DNA of 64,000 nt from Burkholderia catarinensis (GCF_001883705.2 NZ_MDEQ02000006.1:310001-374000); one strand, 5' to 3'. Positions 46,179 to 58,086 are shown, numbered from the stretch's first letter. The notes: a model not told the origin generated them from the letters alone. Made by a program: numbers and translations.

Positions 46179-47717
46179 TCAGGACAATACGGTCGACTCG
46201 CGCTGCGTCGCGAGCTGCATGATCTTTTCCTGCGTGGCGTCGGCCGCGCGCAGTTCGCCCGTGACGCGGCCTTCGCACATCACGAGAATCCGGTGGCTCA
46301 GCCGCAGCACCTCGGGCAGCTCCGACGAGATCATCACGATCGCCTTGCCGTCGGCGGCGAGCGCGTCGAGCAGCTTGTAGATCTCGCTTTTCGCGCCGAC
46401 GTCGATGCCGCGCGTCGGCTCGTCGAAGAACAGGATGTCGCAGTCGCGCAGCAGCCACTTCGCGATCACGATCTTCTGCTGGTTGCCGCCCGACAACAAA
46501 CGCGCGGGCTGTGCGACCGACGGCGTGCGGATCGCGAGCTGCCGCACGTACGCCTGCGCGGTGTCGCGCATCTCGCGTGCGTCGAGAAACACGCCGCGGC
46601 GAACGAAGCGGCGCATGCTCGACAGCGCGATGTTGTTCTGCACGTCCATCCCGACCGCGAGCCCGAAGTGCTTGCGATCCTCGGACAGGTAGCCGATGCC
46701 GTGCCTGACCGCGTCGGCCGGCGTGCGGATCGTCACGGTCTTGCCGTGCACGCGGATCTCGCCCGCATCGACCGGGTCGGCGCCGAACACCGCGCGCGCG
46801 ACCTCGGTGCGGCCCGCGCCCATCAGCCCAGCAAAGCCCAGGATCTCGCCACGCCGCAGCGTAAAGGCGACGTCGCGGATTGCACGGCCGCGCGACAGCC
46901 CGCGCACTTCGAGCGCGACGTCGTTCGCGGACGTATCGGGCGGCGTGCGGAATTCGGTATCGAGCTGGCGGCCGACCATCATCGCGATGATCGCGTCCAT
47001 CGAGGTTTCCGCCATCGGCACGGTCGCGACATACTTACCGTCACGCATCACGGTCACGCGATCGGCGATCTGGCGCAGTTCGTCCATCTTGTGCGAGATA
47101 TAGACGATGCCGACGCCGTGCGCGCGCAGGTCGCCGATGATGCGGAACAGCTCGGCGATCTCCGCGTTGTTGAGCGCGGCGGTCGGCTCGTCCATGATCA
47201 GCACGCGCGAGTCGAACGACAGCGCCTTCGCGATCTCGACCATCTGCTGCTTCGCGACCGTCAGCCGGCCGACCGGCGTGCGCGGGTCGAGATCGAGCCG
47301 CATCCGCGCGAAGATCGCGGCCGCGTCGCGGTTCAGCTTCTCTTCGTCGACGAACACGCCGAAGCGGCCGCGCGGCTCGCGGCCGATGAAGATGTTCTGC
47401 GCGACGCTCAGGTGGTTCATCAGGTTCAGTTCCTGATGGATGATGCCGATCCCGAGCGCCTGCGCGGCGCGCGGATCGGCGATCTCCACCGCGCGGCCGT
47501 CCATCCGGATCTCGCCGTCGTCGCGCTGGTAGACGCCCGCGAGGATCTTCATCAGCGTCGACTTGCCGGCGCCGTTCTCGCCCATCAGTGCATGCACTTC
47601 GCCGGCACGCAGGTCGAAACGGCAGTCGTCGAGCGCCTGCACGCCCGGAAAGCGCTTGCCGATGCCGGTCAGCGCAATCAGCGGCGGCACGGTGTTCGGG
47701 TTCGGGTCGGGTTGCAT
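46179..47717 (-). CDS. Sugar ABC transporter ATPase (RbsA-like, two ATPase domains)
   Basis: A 512-residue ATPase with two ABC modules, as usual for CUT2 importers. The first has Walker [10 protein letters not shown] (about 45-53), a degenerate signature ([18 protein letters not shown]) and [10 protein letters not shown]. The second has a weak Walker A (GLMGAGRTE), signature [16 protein letters not shown] and [13 protein letters not shown]. The asymmetry is normal in the family. It begins 12 bases after the fucose dehydrogenase stop. Confidence 0.9.
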   Translation of the reverse strand: MQPDPNPNTVPPLIALTGIGKRFPGVQALDDCRFDLRAGEVHALMGENGAGKSTLMKILAGVYQRDDGEIRMDGRAVEIADPRAAQALGIGIIHQELNLMNHLSVAQNIFIGREPRGRFGVFVDEEKLNRDAAAIFARMRLDLDPRTPVGRLTVAKQQMVEIAKALSFDSRVLIMDEPTAALNNAEIAELFRIIGDLRAHGVGIVYISHKMDELRQIADRVTVMRDGKYVATVPMAETSMDAIIAMMVGRQLDTEFRTPPDTSANDVALEVRGLSRGRAIRDVAFTLRRGEILGFAGLMGAGRTEVARAVFGADPVDAGEIRVHGKTVTIRTPADAVRHGIGYLSEDRKHFGLAVGMDVQNNIALSSMRRFVRRGVFLDAREMRDTAQAYVRQLAIRTPSVAQPARLLSGGNQQKIVIAKWLLRDCDILFFDEPTRGIDVGAKSEIYKLLDALAADGKAIVMISSELPEVLRLSHRILVMCEGRVTGELRAADATQEKIMQLATQRESTVLS

Positions 47718-47729
47718 GGATCGCCGCCC

Positions 47730-49854
<2,125 letters not shown>

Positions 49855-49877
49855 GACGAACCGTCCGTTAAAGGAAA

Positions 49878-50720
49878 TCAGGCCTGCACGGTGCGCTGGC
49901 GCTGCTCGCCGAGCCCGTCGATGCCGAGCGTGATCACCTGCCCGGCGCGCAGATAGACGGGCGGCTTCTGCCCGAGGCCGACGCCCGGCGGCGTGCCGGT
50001 CGAGATCACGTCGCCCGGCTGCAGGCTCATGAAGCGGCTCAGATAGCTGATCAGGTGCGGCACGCGGAACACCATCGTCGCGGTCGTGCCGTTCTGGTAG
50101 CGATGGCCGTCGACGTCGAGCCACAACCGCAGCGCGTGCGGATCGGGCACTTCGTCGGCGGTCACGAGCCACGGGCCGAGCGGCCCGAACGTGTCGTTGC
50201 CCTTGCCCTTGTCCCACGTGCCGCCGCGTTCGAGCTGGAATTCGCGCTCCGACACGTCGTTCACGACGCAGTAGCCGGCGACGTGCGACAGCGCGTCGGC
50301 TTCCGCGATATAGCGGCCGCCCTGGCCGATCACCACGCCGAGTTCGACTTCCCAGTCGGTCTTCTCGGAGCCGCGCGGAATCTCGACGTCGTCGTTCGGG
50401 CCCGAGATCGCACTCGTCCACTTGCCGAACACGACGGGCTCCTTCGGCACCTCCATCCCCGATTCGGCCGCGTGATCGGAATAGTTGAGCCCGATGCAGA
50501 TGAACTTGCCGACGCGGCCGACGCACGCGCCGAGCCGCGGCGTGCCTTCGACGAGCGGCAGCGACGACGGCGGAATGTCGCGCAGCCGCGCGAGCGAGGC
50601 CGGCGCCAGCGCGTCGCCGGCGATGTCGTCGATCACACCGGACAGGTCGCGGAGGTGGCCCTGCGCATCGAGCAGGCCCGGCTTTTCATGGTGTTTGTCG
50701 CCAAATCTCAGCAGTTTCAT
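49878..50720 (-). CDS. 2,4-Diketo-3-deoxy-L-fuconate hydrolase (FAH family)
   Basis: A 280-residue fumarylacetoacetate-hydrolase-family protein: C-terminal catalytic fold with IGLNYSDHAAESGMEVP (about 76-92), metal ligands in DWEVELGVVIG (about 122-132) and the late TGTPPGVG loop. In the known L-fucose route of B. multivorans such an enzyme splits 2,4-diketo-3-deoxy-L-fuconate into pyruvate and L-lactate. Automatic annotation often calls these ureidoglycolate lyases, which the context does not support. It starts 43 bases after the SDR stop. Confidence 0.83.
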   Translation of the reverse strand: MKLLRFGDKHHEKPGLLDAQGHLRDLSGVIDDIAGDALAPASLARLRDIPPSSLPLVEGTPRLGACVGRVGKFICIGLNYSDHAAESGMEVPKEPVVFGKWTSAISGPNDDVEIPRGSEKTDWEVELGVVIGQGGRYIAEADALSHVAGYCVVNDVSEREFQLERGGTWDKGKGNDTFGPLGPWLVTADEVPDPHALRLWLDVDGHRYQNGTTATMVFRVPHLISYLSRFMSLQPGDVISTGTPPGVGLGQKPPVYLRAGQVITLGIDGLGEQRQRTVQA

Positions 50721-50763
50721 ATCGTCTTCTGAATGGAAGCGGAAAGTGAATGGGAAGGTGCGG

Positions 50764-51528
50764 TTAGTTTGACCAGCCGCCGTCGATCAGGTGAATCGCG
50801 CCGGTCGTGAACGACGCTTCGTCGGACGCCAGGTACAGCGCGAGCGCGGCCACCTCGTCCGCGCTGCCGATGCGGCCCATCGGCTGGCGCGCGACGAACG
50901 CCTGGCGCACCTCGTCGGTCGACACGTGGCGCGTTCGCGCCTGCTCGGCGATCCGCGCCTCCAGCGACGGCGATTCGATCGTGCCCGGGCAGATCGCGTT
51001 GCAGCGGATGCGCTGCTCGACGAAATCGGCGGCCACCGCCTTGGTCAGGCCGATCACGGCCGCCTTGGTCGTGCCGTACACGAAGCGGTTCGGCACGCCC
51101 TTCACGCTCGACGCGGCCGACGCCATGTTGATGATCGACGCGCCGCCGGCTTCGAGCATCGCGGGCAGCAGCGCACGGATCAGCCGGTACATCGACGTGA
51201 CGTTCAGGTTCAGCGAGAACGCCCACGCGTCGTCGTCGCAATCGAGGATCGACCCGTGATGCACGTAACCCGCGCAGTTGAACAGCACGTCGAACGCGCG
51301 TTCGCTCGCGGCGAGCGCCGCGACGTCGTGCGCATCGGTCACGTCGAGCCGCCGCGTGGTCAGCCGCCCGCCCGCGCGTTCGGCGTCGGCCTCGAGCCGC
51401 GCCAGCGCGGCTTCGTTGATGTCGGTCGCCAGCACGTCGGCGCCCTCGCTCGCGAACCGCAGCGCGGTCGCGCGGCCGATACCCTGCCCGGCCGCCGTCA
51501 CCAGCGCGCGTTTGCCCTGCAATCTCAT
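50764..51528 (-). CDS. 2-Keto-3-deoxy-L-fuconate dehydrogenase (SDR)
   Basis: A 254-residue classical SDR: MRLQGKRALVTAAGQGIGRA holds the cofactor motif, NCAG is at about 84-87, and the catalytic Tyr and Lys are in YGTTKAAVIG. In this operon it is the enzyme expected to oxidise 2-keto-3-deoxy-L-fuconate to the 2,4-diketo acid. The start at 51528 has GGGAGTTGCTC just before it; a longer frame covers the promoter. It is the first gene of the nine-gene operon, about 55 bases downstream of a GntR-type operator. Confidence 0.85.
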   Translation of the reverse strand: MRLQGKRALVTAAGQGIGRATALRFASEGADVLATDINEAALARLEADAERAGGRLTTRRLDVTDAHDVAALAASERAFDVLFNCAGYVHHGSILDCDDDAWAFSLNLNVTSMYRLIRALLPAMLEAGGASIINMASAASSVKGVPNRFVYGTTKAAVIGLTKAVAADFVEQRIRCNAICPGTIESPSLEARIAEQARTRHVSTDEVRQAFVARQPMGRIGSADEVAALALYLASDEASFTTGAIHLIDGGWSN

Positions 51529-51581
51529 GAGCAACTCCCGAAAAAGCCGGCCGCCAGTCGGCCGATTGGCACAAAGGACTA

Positions 51582-51594
51582 AAGGTCCAACCAA
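51582..51594 (-). promoter_or_regulatory. Candidate FadR/GntR-type operator of the fucose operon
   Basis: TTGGTTGGACCTT on the minus strand contains TGGTNNNACC, the symmetric core bound by many FadR-subfamily GntR regulators. It lies 54 bases before the first gene of the operon that ends with a GntR gene. Proposed, not shown. Confidence 0.5.
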
Positions 51595-51964
51595 TCATAG
51601 GAAGAGATCGCGCGCTTGTCACGAACTCGGGATTCAGTATTTACCCGGGCGGGTCAATCCGGTCGCTGGATAAAAATCCGGTGGTCGGCCAGCCCCGGCC
51701 GTGCGCCCATGATTTCGCTCAAACCCAATGCCGGCAGGCCTCCCGGCCGTTTTTCCGCACGCACTTGGCACGCCGACCGCGCCAAACTGACAAAAAAGTC
51801 ATGTTCGCGTCAGGGTCTCAACGGGATGCGCGCGCCATCATGGCGTACCGGACCGCGCTTCCGGACCATCGCCACCGCCCGCGTTCGATCCCTGCGGGCA
51901 CCTCCGTCCCCCGGCGATGGGCTCCGTGACTGGGCGAGCAGACACGGTGCGCGGGCCGATTTCC

Positions 51965-51995
51965 CGCCCCGGACTTCCCGTCCGGGGCGTTTTTG
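51965..51995 (+). terminator. Strong intrinsic terminator without an assigned gene
   Basis: CGCCCCGGAC and GTCCGGGGCG form a perfect 10-bp stem around TTCCC, followed directly by TTTTTG. No rightward gene is recognised in the 360 bases before it. Confidence 0.75.
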
Positions 51996-52188
51996 TCTGT
52001 GGTTTCCAAGAAAATAAGCGTGGATTGTTTCTAAATCGGCAAAAGGTAATTTGATCTAGACAGGATGTTTTTTCCGGTCACAGACGCTTACATTTAGCGC
52101 ACCACTCATGGAAACCGCTACGGATTCGCCATCGGGTAGTGACAACCACTGCCACGGCCGAAACCGCACGAGCTTTAGGAAACGGCAA

Positions 52189-52479
52189 ATGAAGGCCTCC
52201 AAATCCCTGCCTGCGCTCGATCCCGCCGACGTCCACGTCGAAATCCTCGAACGTTCCGATACGCTGCTCGTCGTGCGCTGGGTCGAACCCGGCCGCTGTC
52301 ACTACGGTGAACAGCGCTGGCGCCGCCGCTTCGCGCAACGCACCGGCACCTGCGCGCTGTCGCGCCAGATCATTCATCGCGGCGACGAAGTCTTCCGCCC
52401 GGCCGAACGCCCGGCGCCCGCGAACGCGGCCGCGATGATCTCCGCCGCCGAAGTGCTCGCCCTCGCCGGGGGCAGGTAA
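52189..52479 (+). CDS. DUF3331-family protein
   Basis: A 96-residue cytoplasmic protein. The core (VHVEILERSDTLLVVRWVEP, then GRCHYGEQRWRRR and GTCALSRQIIHRGDEVFRP) matches DUF3331, a family of small Burkholderia proteins with conserved Cys and His residues (Cys43, His44, Cys61) that might bind metal. The start at 52189 follows AGGA at good distance; a 27-codon longer frame begins at 52108 and cannot be excluded. It stands alone, with an AT-rich region upstream. Function unknown. Confidence 0.75.
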   Translation: MKASKSLPALDPADVHVEILERSDTLLVVRWVEPGRCHYGEQRWRRRFAQRTGTCALSRQIIHRGDEVFRPAERPAPANAAAMISAAEVLALAGGR

Positions 52480-52646
52480 ATCCTGCCGGCCGCACGCCGC
52501 GGCACACGGCACCACGCAATGCGCCAGCCCTAGAAGCACCGGTCTAATTCCCCCGCTTGTCTGCCACGCCCGCGCACACTATCGTTACATTATTCAATGT
52601 AATGATTACGTGCTGCGGCCGACCGGCCGCGCCGATGGAGGCAGAC

Positions 52647-53633
52647 ATGCATGCATGGAGCGCGCGCCACGTCCCGGCGCAGGGCGGCAAGGTCGCGGTC
52701 GTGACCGGCGCCAACAGCGGTCTCGGCTGGCAGCTCGCGGAAACGCTGGCCGCGAAAGGCGCGACGGTCGTGATGGGCTGCCGCGACGCCGCGCGCGCCG
52801 CGCAGGCGGCCGATGCGATCCGCCGGCTCCATCCCGATGCGCGGGTCGAAGTCGATCCGCTCGACCTCGCCGATCTCGCATCGATCGCACGCTTCGCGGG
52901 CGACGTGGCCGACCGCCACGGCCGCGTCGACATCCTCTGCAACAACGCCGGCGTGATGTTCCTGCCGCTGCGGCATACGCAAGACGGCTTCGAGATGCAG
53001 TTCGGCACCAACCACCTCGGCCATTTCGCGCTGACCGGCCATCTGCTGCCCGCGCTGCGCGCCGCGCGGCGCCCGCGCGTCGTGACGATGTCGAGCGGCC
53101 TCAACCGCGGCGGCCGGATTCGCGTCGACGACCTGCGCGCCGAACATCGCTACAACCGTTATCTCGCCTATTGCGACAGCAAGCTCGCGAACCTCGTGTT
53201 CGCGATCGAGTTGCAGCGCCGCTTCGACCGCGCGGCCTTCGCCGGGATCAGCGTGGCCGCACACCCCGGCTACGCGGCGACCAACCTGCAGTTCGCGGGC
53301 CCGGCGATGGACAGCTCGCCGGCCCGCGCGGCGCTGATGCGCGCCGCGAACCGTTATCTCGCTCAGCCGGCCGACCAGGGCGCGCTGCCCGCGATCCATG
53401 CGGCGACCGCGCCCGATCTCGAGGGCGGCGCGTACATCGGCCCGTCCGGCTGGTTCGAGTCGCGTGGGCTGCCGGCGCCCGCGAGCGTGCCGCGCGCGGC
53501 GCGCGATGTGGCGTCGGCCGCGTTGCTGTGGGAAGCGTCGGAAGCCGCGACGGGCGTGCGCTTCCTCAGCTCGGACGCGCCGGCCGGGCGCTCGCCGGGC
53601 AGGCCGTTCGACACGACGGCCGAGGCGCGCTGA
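52647..53633 (+). CDS. Short-chain dehydrogenase (protochlorophyllide-reductase-like subgroup)
   Basis: A 328-residue SDR of the longer, protochlorophyllide-reductase/retinol-dehydrogenase-like type. Cofactor motif VTGANSGLGW (about 18-27), NNAGVMFLP (about 96-104) and the catalytic YCDSKLANLVFA (about 172-183) are clear. The ATG at 52647 is chosen because GGAGG lies five bases upstream; ATGs at 52635 and 52557 are less likely. It is monocistronic. The substrate is unknown; the true light-dependent reductase is not expected in this organism. Confidence 0.82.
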   Translation: MHAWSARHVPAQGGKVAVVTGANSGLGWQLAETLAAKGATVVMGCRDAARAAQAADAIRRLHPDARVEVDPLDLADLASIARFAGDVADRHGRVDILCNNAGVMFLPLRHTQDGFEMQFGTNHLGHFALTGHLLPALRAARRPRVVTMSSGLNRGGRIRVDDLRAEHRYNRYLAYCDSKLANLVFAIELQRRFDRAAFAGISVAAHPGYAATNLQFAGPAMDSSPARAALMRAANRYLAQPADQGALPAIHAATAPDLEGGAYIGPSGWFESRGLPAPASVPRAARDVASAALLWEASEAATGVRFLSSDAPAGRSPGRPFDTTAEAR

Positions 53634-53847
53634 ACCGCGCGCCGCCACCCGCAACATTCCTCGCGCTTATTACGCCAACCGAAAAGAAAGCCGATTGAAA
53701 GACTGATTTGACCGACCACTGTTACCGCCCAGGAAACAATTTATCGTCAAAATCAGCGTTTACCCTCAACCATCCGGTGACTAAGATTTGATCAATCGCT
53801 TAAGACATGGTGTCGAGAGCGAACTCAATAAAACACCGGAGGTCACC

Positions 53848-54150
53848 ATGAAATCGCTCGTTTCCGCAGTCGTTGCCGCTGCCGCCCTGTCCGCTTCGTT
53901 TGGCGCATTCGCTCAAAGCACCGTGACGCGCGCTCAAGTGCGCAACGAACTCGTCCAGCTCGAACAAGCCGGCTACAAGCCGGGCGTGTCGAGCCCGTAC
54001 TACCCGAACGACATCCAGAGCGCCGAAGCACGCGTCCATGGTGCCGACGCCAGCGGCTACGGCGCGCAACCGGCTCCGGCCGTCCACTCGGGCGCCCCGG
54101 TTGCCGCAGCGTCGTCGAACGCGCGCGACTCGATCTTCTTCGGCCAGTAA
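53848..54150 (+). CDS. Small exported DUF4148 protein
   Basis: A 100-residue protein with a clear signal peptide (residues 1 to about 22, ending AFAQ) and the DUF4148 motif TRAQVRNELVQLEQAGYKPG directly after it, then a flexible Ala/Gly/Ser region ending DSIFFGQ. GGAGGT lies six bases before the ATG. A good terminator follows 48 bases after the stop, so it is a single-gene unit. A second, more diverged family member is at 12988-13260. Family function unknown. Confidence 0.88.
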   Translation: MKSLVSAVVAAAALSASFGAFAQSTVTRAQVRNELVQLEQAGYKPGVSSPYYPNDIQSAEARVHGADASGYGAQPAPAVHSGAPVAAASSNARDSIFFGQ

Positions 54151-54198
54151 GCCGACGCGCCCCCGGCGGGCGCCGCGCGATGAAGCAAGGAAGTCCGG

Positions 54199-54228
54199 AC
54201 GAGCCCCTTTGCGGGGCTCGTCTTTTTT
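54199..54228 (+). terminator. Intrinsic terminator after the DUF4148 gene
   Basis: ACGAGCCCC and GGGGCTCGT form a perfect 9-bp stem around TTTGC, followed by C and six T's. Confidence 0.85.
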
Positions 54229-54267
54229 ATGAAACGCATACCTCCGCCGCCCGGCAGCGGGTGGCTT

Positions 54268-54298
54268 CGCCCGGGCGCCTTGCGTCCGGGCGCTTTTT
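54268..54298 (+). terminator. Second intrinsic terminator in tandem
   Basis: CGCCCGG and CCGGGCG form a 7-bp stem with an 11-base loop, followed by CTTTTTC. Being on the same strand 40 bases after the first, it backs up termination before the convergent carnitine cluster. Confidence 0.65.
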
Positions 54299-54327
54299 CG
54301 TCTGCGTGGCGAAGCCGGGTGTGCCGG

Positions 54328-55524
54328 TCAATGCCCTGCGGCCGCAGCCGGCGCCGAACGCGACAGCACGCGCCAGCGCGACAGCAGTTCGTCGCGATCG
54401 ACGTAACAGCCCTGCAGGTGCCGGCGGCCGGTCGACGGATCGAACTCGGTGCGCGCATGCAGCACGCGCCGGTTGTCGAACGCCCACATGTCGCCCGCCC
54501 GCAGCCGGCGCTGCACGCGGAAACGCGGCTCGCGCGCGAGCGCAAGAAACCGCCGGTACGCGCGATAGACGGCCGCGACCGAGCCGGCCGGCGCATCGAG
54601 CGGCCCGCGCAGGAAGTTCGCGACGCGCACCTCGGTCACATTGCCGCGCGCATCGAGCCCGATCACCGGCGCTGAACAGCGGTAGTCGCTGTTCGCACTC
54701 TTGTTCCAGAACTCGAACGGGGTCGACGCGAGTTGTTCGAAATCGGCCGGATGCTCGCGCCGCAGCGCATCGGCAAGCGCAAAGCCGTCGAGGAACACGC
54801 TGTCGCCCCCGGTCGCGTCGTTCGCGAGGCAATGCAGGAACTGCACGCCCGGCTGCAATTCGCGCGTCGGCAGATCGGTGTGCGGCGGCAGGTTCAGCGA
54901 CGTATACGCATTGCTGTCCGGGCGCGGCTTCGATTCGACGTCGAACAGCACGCCGAAATTGCTTTCGCGGATCAGGCCGATCCGGCGCGCGATCTCGTCG
55001 ACGCGGCCACGCTCGGCCGGCACGCCTTCGACGAGCGTCAGCCCCGTGCGCTGCAATGCGGCGAGCCACGCGAGCAATGCGCGGTCGTCCTCCATCACGT
55101 CGCGCCACGCGAACACGCCGATCGCCGTCGCATCGTCGCCGGCCCACACGTGCCGCCCGTGCGCGGCCAGACGCTCCGCTCGCGACGCGTCGTCGTATGC
55201 ATGCGCACGCAACCAGCCCGGCGACCACGCGCTGCGATGCCCGTCGTTCCACTCCACATGCAGCGCGCCGTCGGTTTCGACATGCACGGTGAGTGCGGAC
55301 AGGTCCTCGCGCGCGTCGGCGATCTCGAACACCTGTTCGCGCGTGACGGCATGCACGCACGCGGAACACGCGCAGTTGTCGCGCAGCCAGTCGAAATGGA
55401 ACGGCGATCGTCGCGTGTCGCTCCACTCGACGTCCACCGCTCCGTCGCCGATCGTCGCCATCCTGATGGCCGCGTCGGCCGAAAACGTCCGCCAGTCCTC
55501 GATACGGTGTTGCGCTGCCTGCAT
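54328..55524 (-). CDS. Gamma-butyrobetaine dioxygenase-like Fe(II)/2OG oxygenase
   Basis: A 398-residue enzyme. The N-terminal domain (about 20-100) has the Cys-rich zinc site typical of butyrobetaine hydroxylases (LRDNCACSACVH) and the TauD/TfdA domain follows: His-x-Asp in NLPPHTDLPT (about 216-225), distal His in RRVLHARTEF (about 356-365) and a 2OG-binding Arg after it. It would hydroxylate gamma-butyrobetaine to L-carnitine. It is the last gene of the carnitine cluster, 22 bases after the hydrolase gene, which supports the assignment. GGGAGG precedes the ATG at 55524. Confidence 0.83.
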   Translation of the reverse strand: MQAAQHRIEDWRTFSADAAIRMATIGDGAVDVEWSDTRRSPFHFDWLRDNCACSACVHAVTREQVFEIADAREDLSALTVHVETDGALHVEWNDGHRSAWSPGWLRAHAYDDASRAERLAAHGRHVWAGDDATAIGVFAWRDVMEDDRALLAWLAALQRTGLTLVEGVPAERGRVDEIARRIGLIRESNFGVLFDVESKPRPDSNAYTSLNLPPHTDLPTRELQPGVQFLHCLANDATGGDSVFLDGFALADALRREHPADFEQLASTPFEFWNKSANSDYRCSAPVIGLDARGNVTEVRVANFLRGPLDAPAGSVAAVYRAYRRFLALAREPRFRVQRRLRAGDMWAFDNRRVLHARTEFDPSTGRRHLQGCYVDRDELLSRWRVLSRSAPAAAAGH

Positions 55525-55546
55525 CGTCGCCTCCCGGAAACGCCCG

Positions 55547-56512
55547 CTACGCATGTGGTGCGTGTGGTGCGAGCAAAAAACCGCCGACCGTCCGGTGCAT
55601 CCGTGCCGCCTGCGGGCTCGTCCCGAGCGCGCGCCAGCAGCCGTGCACCAGCCCCTCTCCCATCCAGTAGTGCGCGCCGCCGCCGGCCGCGCGAATCAGT
55701 TCGACGTACACGCGCGCATCGTCGCGCAGCGGATCGTGTTCCGCGCCGATCGCGAGCACGGGCGGCAGACCGTCGAAACGCTCGGCCGCGAGCGGCACCG
55801 ACGCGCGCAACAGCGGGTTGCCGTCCAGCAGCGCATCGGACAGGTCGCCTTCCCAGTACAGCGCGCGATAGCGACGGACGTCGTCGAGCGTCAGCATCGG
55901 CGCGTGCGCTTCCGTTTCGCGCGCGGGCGATTGCGGCTCGAACCCGAGCATCGGATAGACGAGCGCGATGCCGTCGATGCCGCCTTCGCCCGCATCGCGC
56001 AGCGCGGTGGCCACCGCCGCCGCGAGCATGCCGCCCGCGCTGTCGCCCGCGAGCGTCAGCGGAGGCGCGCACGGCCCGAACGGCCAGCGCGCATCGCGCG
56101 CGGCGCGCGTGACGGCCACGCAATCGTCGAGCGCGGCCGGCGCGCGGTGTTCGGGCGCAAGCCGGTAGTCGACCGCGATCACGTCGAGCCCCGTGTCGGC
56201 CGCCAGTTGCGCGGTGATCAGCGCATGACTGTCGAGCGAGCCGACGACGAAGCCGCCGCCATGAAAAAACAGTACCGTGCCGCGCGGCGTGCCGTGCGCG
56301 GACGTGTAGCGCCGCAGTGCGATCGCTTGTCCGCCGGGTGCATGCCACACGGCATCCTGCTGCACGATGCCGGCCGGCAGCGCGGCCGGGGTCCATTCGG
56401 CCGCGAAGCGGTCGTAGAGGCGGCGCTGCTCGCCGGGCGAGCGCGCCGCCGCGTCGGCCGGATACCACGCGTCGACGGCTGCGACGAACGCCGCGATTTC
56501 CGGTTCGAGCAT
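55547..56512 (-). CDS. Alpha/beta hydrolase (HSL type), probable acylcarnitine hydrolase
   Basis: A 321-residue esterase of the hormone-sensitive-lipase group: oxyanion motif HGGGFVVG (about 84-91), nucleophile GDSAGG (about 155-160), acid Asp in EHDPLRDD and catalytic His in LVHGCW near the C-terminus. In Pseudomonas aeruginosa an esterase, HocS, that opens short-chain O-acylcarnitines lies with the cdh genes; by position this may be its counterpart, but sequence orthology is not shown. It starts 33 bases after the thioesterase gene. Confidence 0.7.
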   Translation of the reverse strand: MLEPEIAAFVAAVDAWYPADAAARSPGEQRRLYDRFAAEWTPAALPAGIVQQDAVWHAPGGQAIALRRYTSAHGTPRGTVLFFHGGGFVVGSLDSHALITAQLAADTGLDVIAVDYRLAPEHRAPAALDDCVAVTRAARDARWPFGPCAPPLTLAGDSAGGMLAAAVATALRDAGEGGIDGIALVYPMLGFEPQSPARETEAHAPMLTLDDVRRYRALYWEGDLSDALLDGNPLLRASVPLAAERFDGLPPVLAIGAEHDPLRDDARVYVELIRAAGGGAHYWMGEGLVHGCWRALGTSPQAARMHRTVGGFLLAPHAPHA

Positions 56513-56545
56513 CGTGTGCGCTCCGCGGTTGAAGATTGCCGCCGG

Positions 56546-57034
56546 CTAGCGGCGCGGCGGCAGGCCGATCACGCGGCCCGCATACGCGGGCGCCGCGCAA
56601 TCGCGCTGCAATGCATGCAGCCCGGCCACGCGCGCGGCAACGTCGTCGTCGAACGGCGCCGATTTCGCGCCGTCGCGCGTATCGACGTGCAGCAGCATTT
56701 GCTCGCTCGCCGATACCGCGTCGTCGTGCCCGTCGGCGAACAGTTCGAGATAAAGGTGCAGTCGCTTCGCGTCGTGCGCGAGCACGCGCGCATCGACGCG
56801 CACCGGCGTGCCCTCCTTGATCTCGTGCAGGTAGTTCACGTGCGCTTCGAGCGTATAGACCGAGCGGCCCCGCTCGCGACGCGCGGCGTCGTCGAGGCCG
56901 ATGCGATCCAGCAGCGCATCGGTCGCGAAGCTGAAGATCAGCAGGTAGAACGCATCGCGCAGGTGGCCGTTGTAGTCGACCCATTCGGGCCGCACCACGT
57001 CGCGGTAAATCGTCAGCGGGGTATCGCCCGTCAT
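56546..57034 (-). CDS. cdhB: Hotdog thioesterase CdhB-like
   Basis: A 162-residue protein of the 4-hydroxybenzoyl-CoA thioesterase fold: VRPEWVDYNGHLRDAFYLLI carries the family's catalytic Asp/Asn-Gly-His region, and LEAHVNYLHEIKEGTPVRVD is the central helix and strand. In carnitine degradation such an enzyme (betainyl-CoA thioesterase) releases glycine betaine. In some bacteria it is fused to carnitine dehydrogenase; here it is separate, beginning two bases after the dehydrogenase stop, so the two are coupled. Confidence 0.78.
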   Translation of the reverse strand: MTGDTPLTIYRDVVRPEWVDYNGHLRDAFYLLIFSFATDALLDRIGLDDAARRERGRSVYTLEAHVNYLHEIKEGTPVRVDARVLAHDAKRLHLYLELFADGHDDAVSASEQMLLHVDTRDGAKSAPFDDDVAARVAGLHALQRDCAAPAYAGRVIGLPPRR

Positions 57035-57036
57035 GT

Positions 57037-58002
57037 CTAGTCCTCGAATCGCATCCCGTGCCGCGCCTTCACCGCGGCGATCGACTTCAGCACCTCGGTG
57101 ATGCACTCGTCGCGATAGCGTTCGAGCTCCTTGATGCTGCGCGTGCCCTGCTGTTCGGTCGTGCCTTCGACGACGCTGTCGATCAGCGCATCGGTCAGCG
57201 TCGGCGCGACCAGCTTCGTCCACGGCAGTTCGAGCGCGGGGCCGAACTGCTGCATGAAGTGTCGCATGCCCGCGTCGCCACCCGCCAGCGTGTAGGTCAG
57301 GAACGTGCCCATGAACGACCAGCGGATACCCGCGCCGAAGCGGATCGCGTCATCGATCTCGCCGGTCGTCGCAACGCCTTCGTTCACCAGGTGCAGCGCC
57401 TCGCGCCACAGCGCTTCGAGCAGGCGATCGGCGATGAAGCCCGGCACTTCCTTGCGCACGTGCAGCGGCCGCATGCCGAGCTTGCGATAGATCTCCATCG
57501 CCGCTTCGACCGCCTCCGGCGACGTGCGCGCGCCGCCGAGCACTTCGACAAGCGGCAGCAGGTAGACCGGATTGAACGGGTGGCCGACCACGCAGCGCTC
57601 CGGGTGCGTCGCCCGCGCATAGAAATCCGTCGGCAGCAGCCCCGACGTCGACGATGCGATGATCGCGTCGGGCTTCGCCGCGCGGCTGATCTGCTCGTGC
57701 AGTTCGAGTTTCAGTGCCTCGCGCTCCGGCGCGCTTTCCTGGATGAAATCGGCATCGGCCACGCAGGCCTCGATCGTCGACACGAACCGCAGCCGCGCGG
57801 GATCGGCGCCCGGCGCGAGGCCGACGCGCTCGAGCGCGGGCCATGCATTCGCGACGTTCGCGCGCAGCCGCTCTTCCGCGCCCGGCGCGGGGTCCCACAC
57901 GACCACGTCGAGACCGTGCGCGAGCGCGCGGGAAATCCATCCGCTGCCGATCACGCCGGTGCCGATGGCGGCAAACGTCTTGATGTCGGTCTTCACAGCC
58001 AT
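57037..58002 (-). CDS. cdhA: L-carnitine dehydrogenase
   Basis: A 321-residue NAD-dependent enzyme of the 3-hydroxyacyl-CoA dehydrogenase family. The Rossmann motif [20 protein letters not shown] opens the protein, [10 protein letters not shown] and [12 protein letters not shown] follow, and [15 protein letters not shown] contains the catalytic His of the family. It oxidises L-carnitine to 3-dehydrocarnitine. Context is specific: next to BKACE-type cleavage enzyme and thioesterase genes in the order known from P. aeruginosa. Start is at 58002, 84 bases after the cdhC stop. Confidence 0.88.
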   Translation of the reverse strand: MAVKTDIKTFAAIGTGVIGSGWISRALAHGLDVVVWDPAPGAEERLRANVANAWPALERVGLAPGADPARLRFVSTIEACVADADFIQESAPEREALKLELHEQISRAAKPDAIIASSTSGLLPTDFYARATHPERCVVGHPFNPVYLLPLVEVLGGARTSPEAVEAAMEIYRKLGMRPLHVRKEVPGFIADRLLEALWREALHLVNEGVATTGEIDDAIRFGAGIRWSFMGTFLTYTLAGGDAGMRHFMQQFGPALELPWTKLVAPTLTDALIDSVVEGTTEQQGTRSIKELERYRDECITEVLKSIAAVKARHGMRFED

Positions 58003-58086
58003 GTCAACGCATCCTTCGAATCAGGTGAAATCGGTGAGCGGCCACGCCTGTGCGTGCCGCCCTGTCATATCGGTCAGGGAGAAAGC

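Larger units (their letters stand above)
51529..52188. other. Promoter region of the fucose operon and sRNA-like interval
   Basis: The left 70 bases hold the leftward fucose-operon promoter and a GntR-type site (51582-51594). To the right no gene is supported up to 52188, yet a strong rightward intrinsic terminator stands at 51965-51995, so an untranslated RNA could end there. Around 52020-52110 the DNA is AT-rich (GATCTAGACAGGATGTTTTTT) and may hold the promoter of the DUF3331 gene. Confidence 0.45.
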
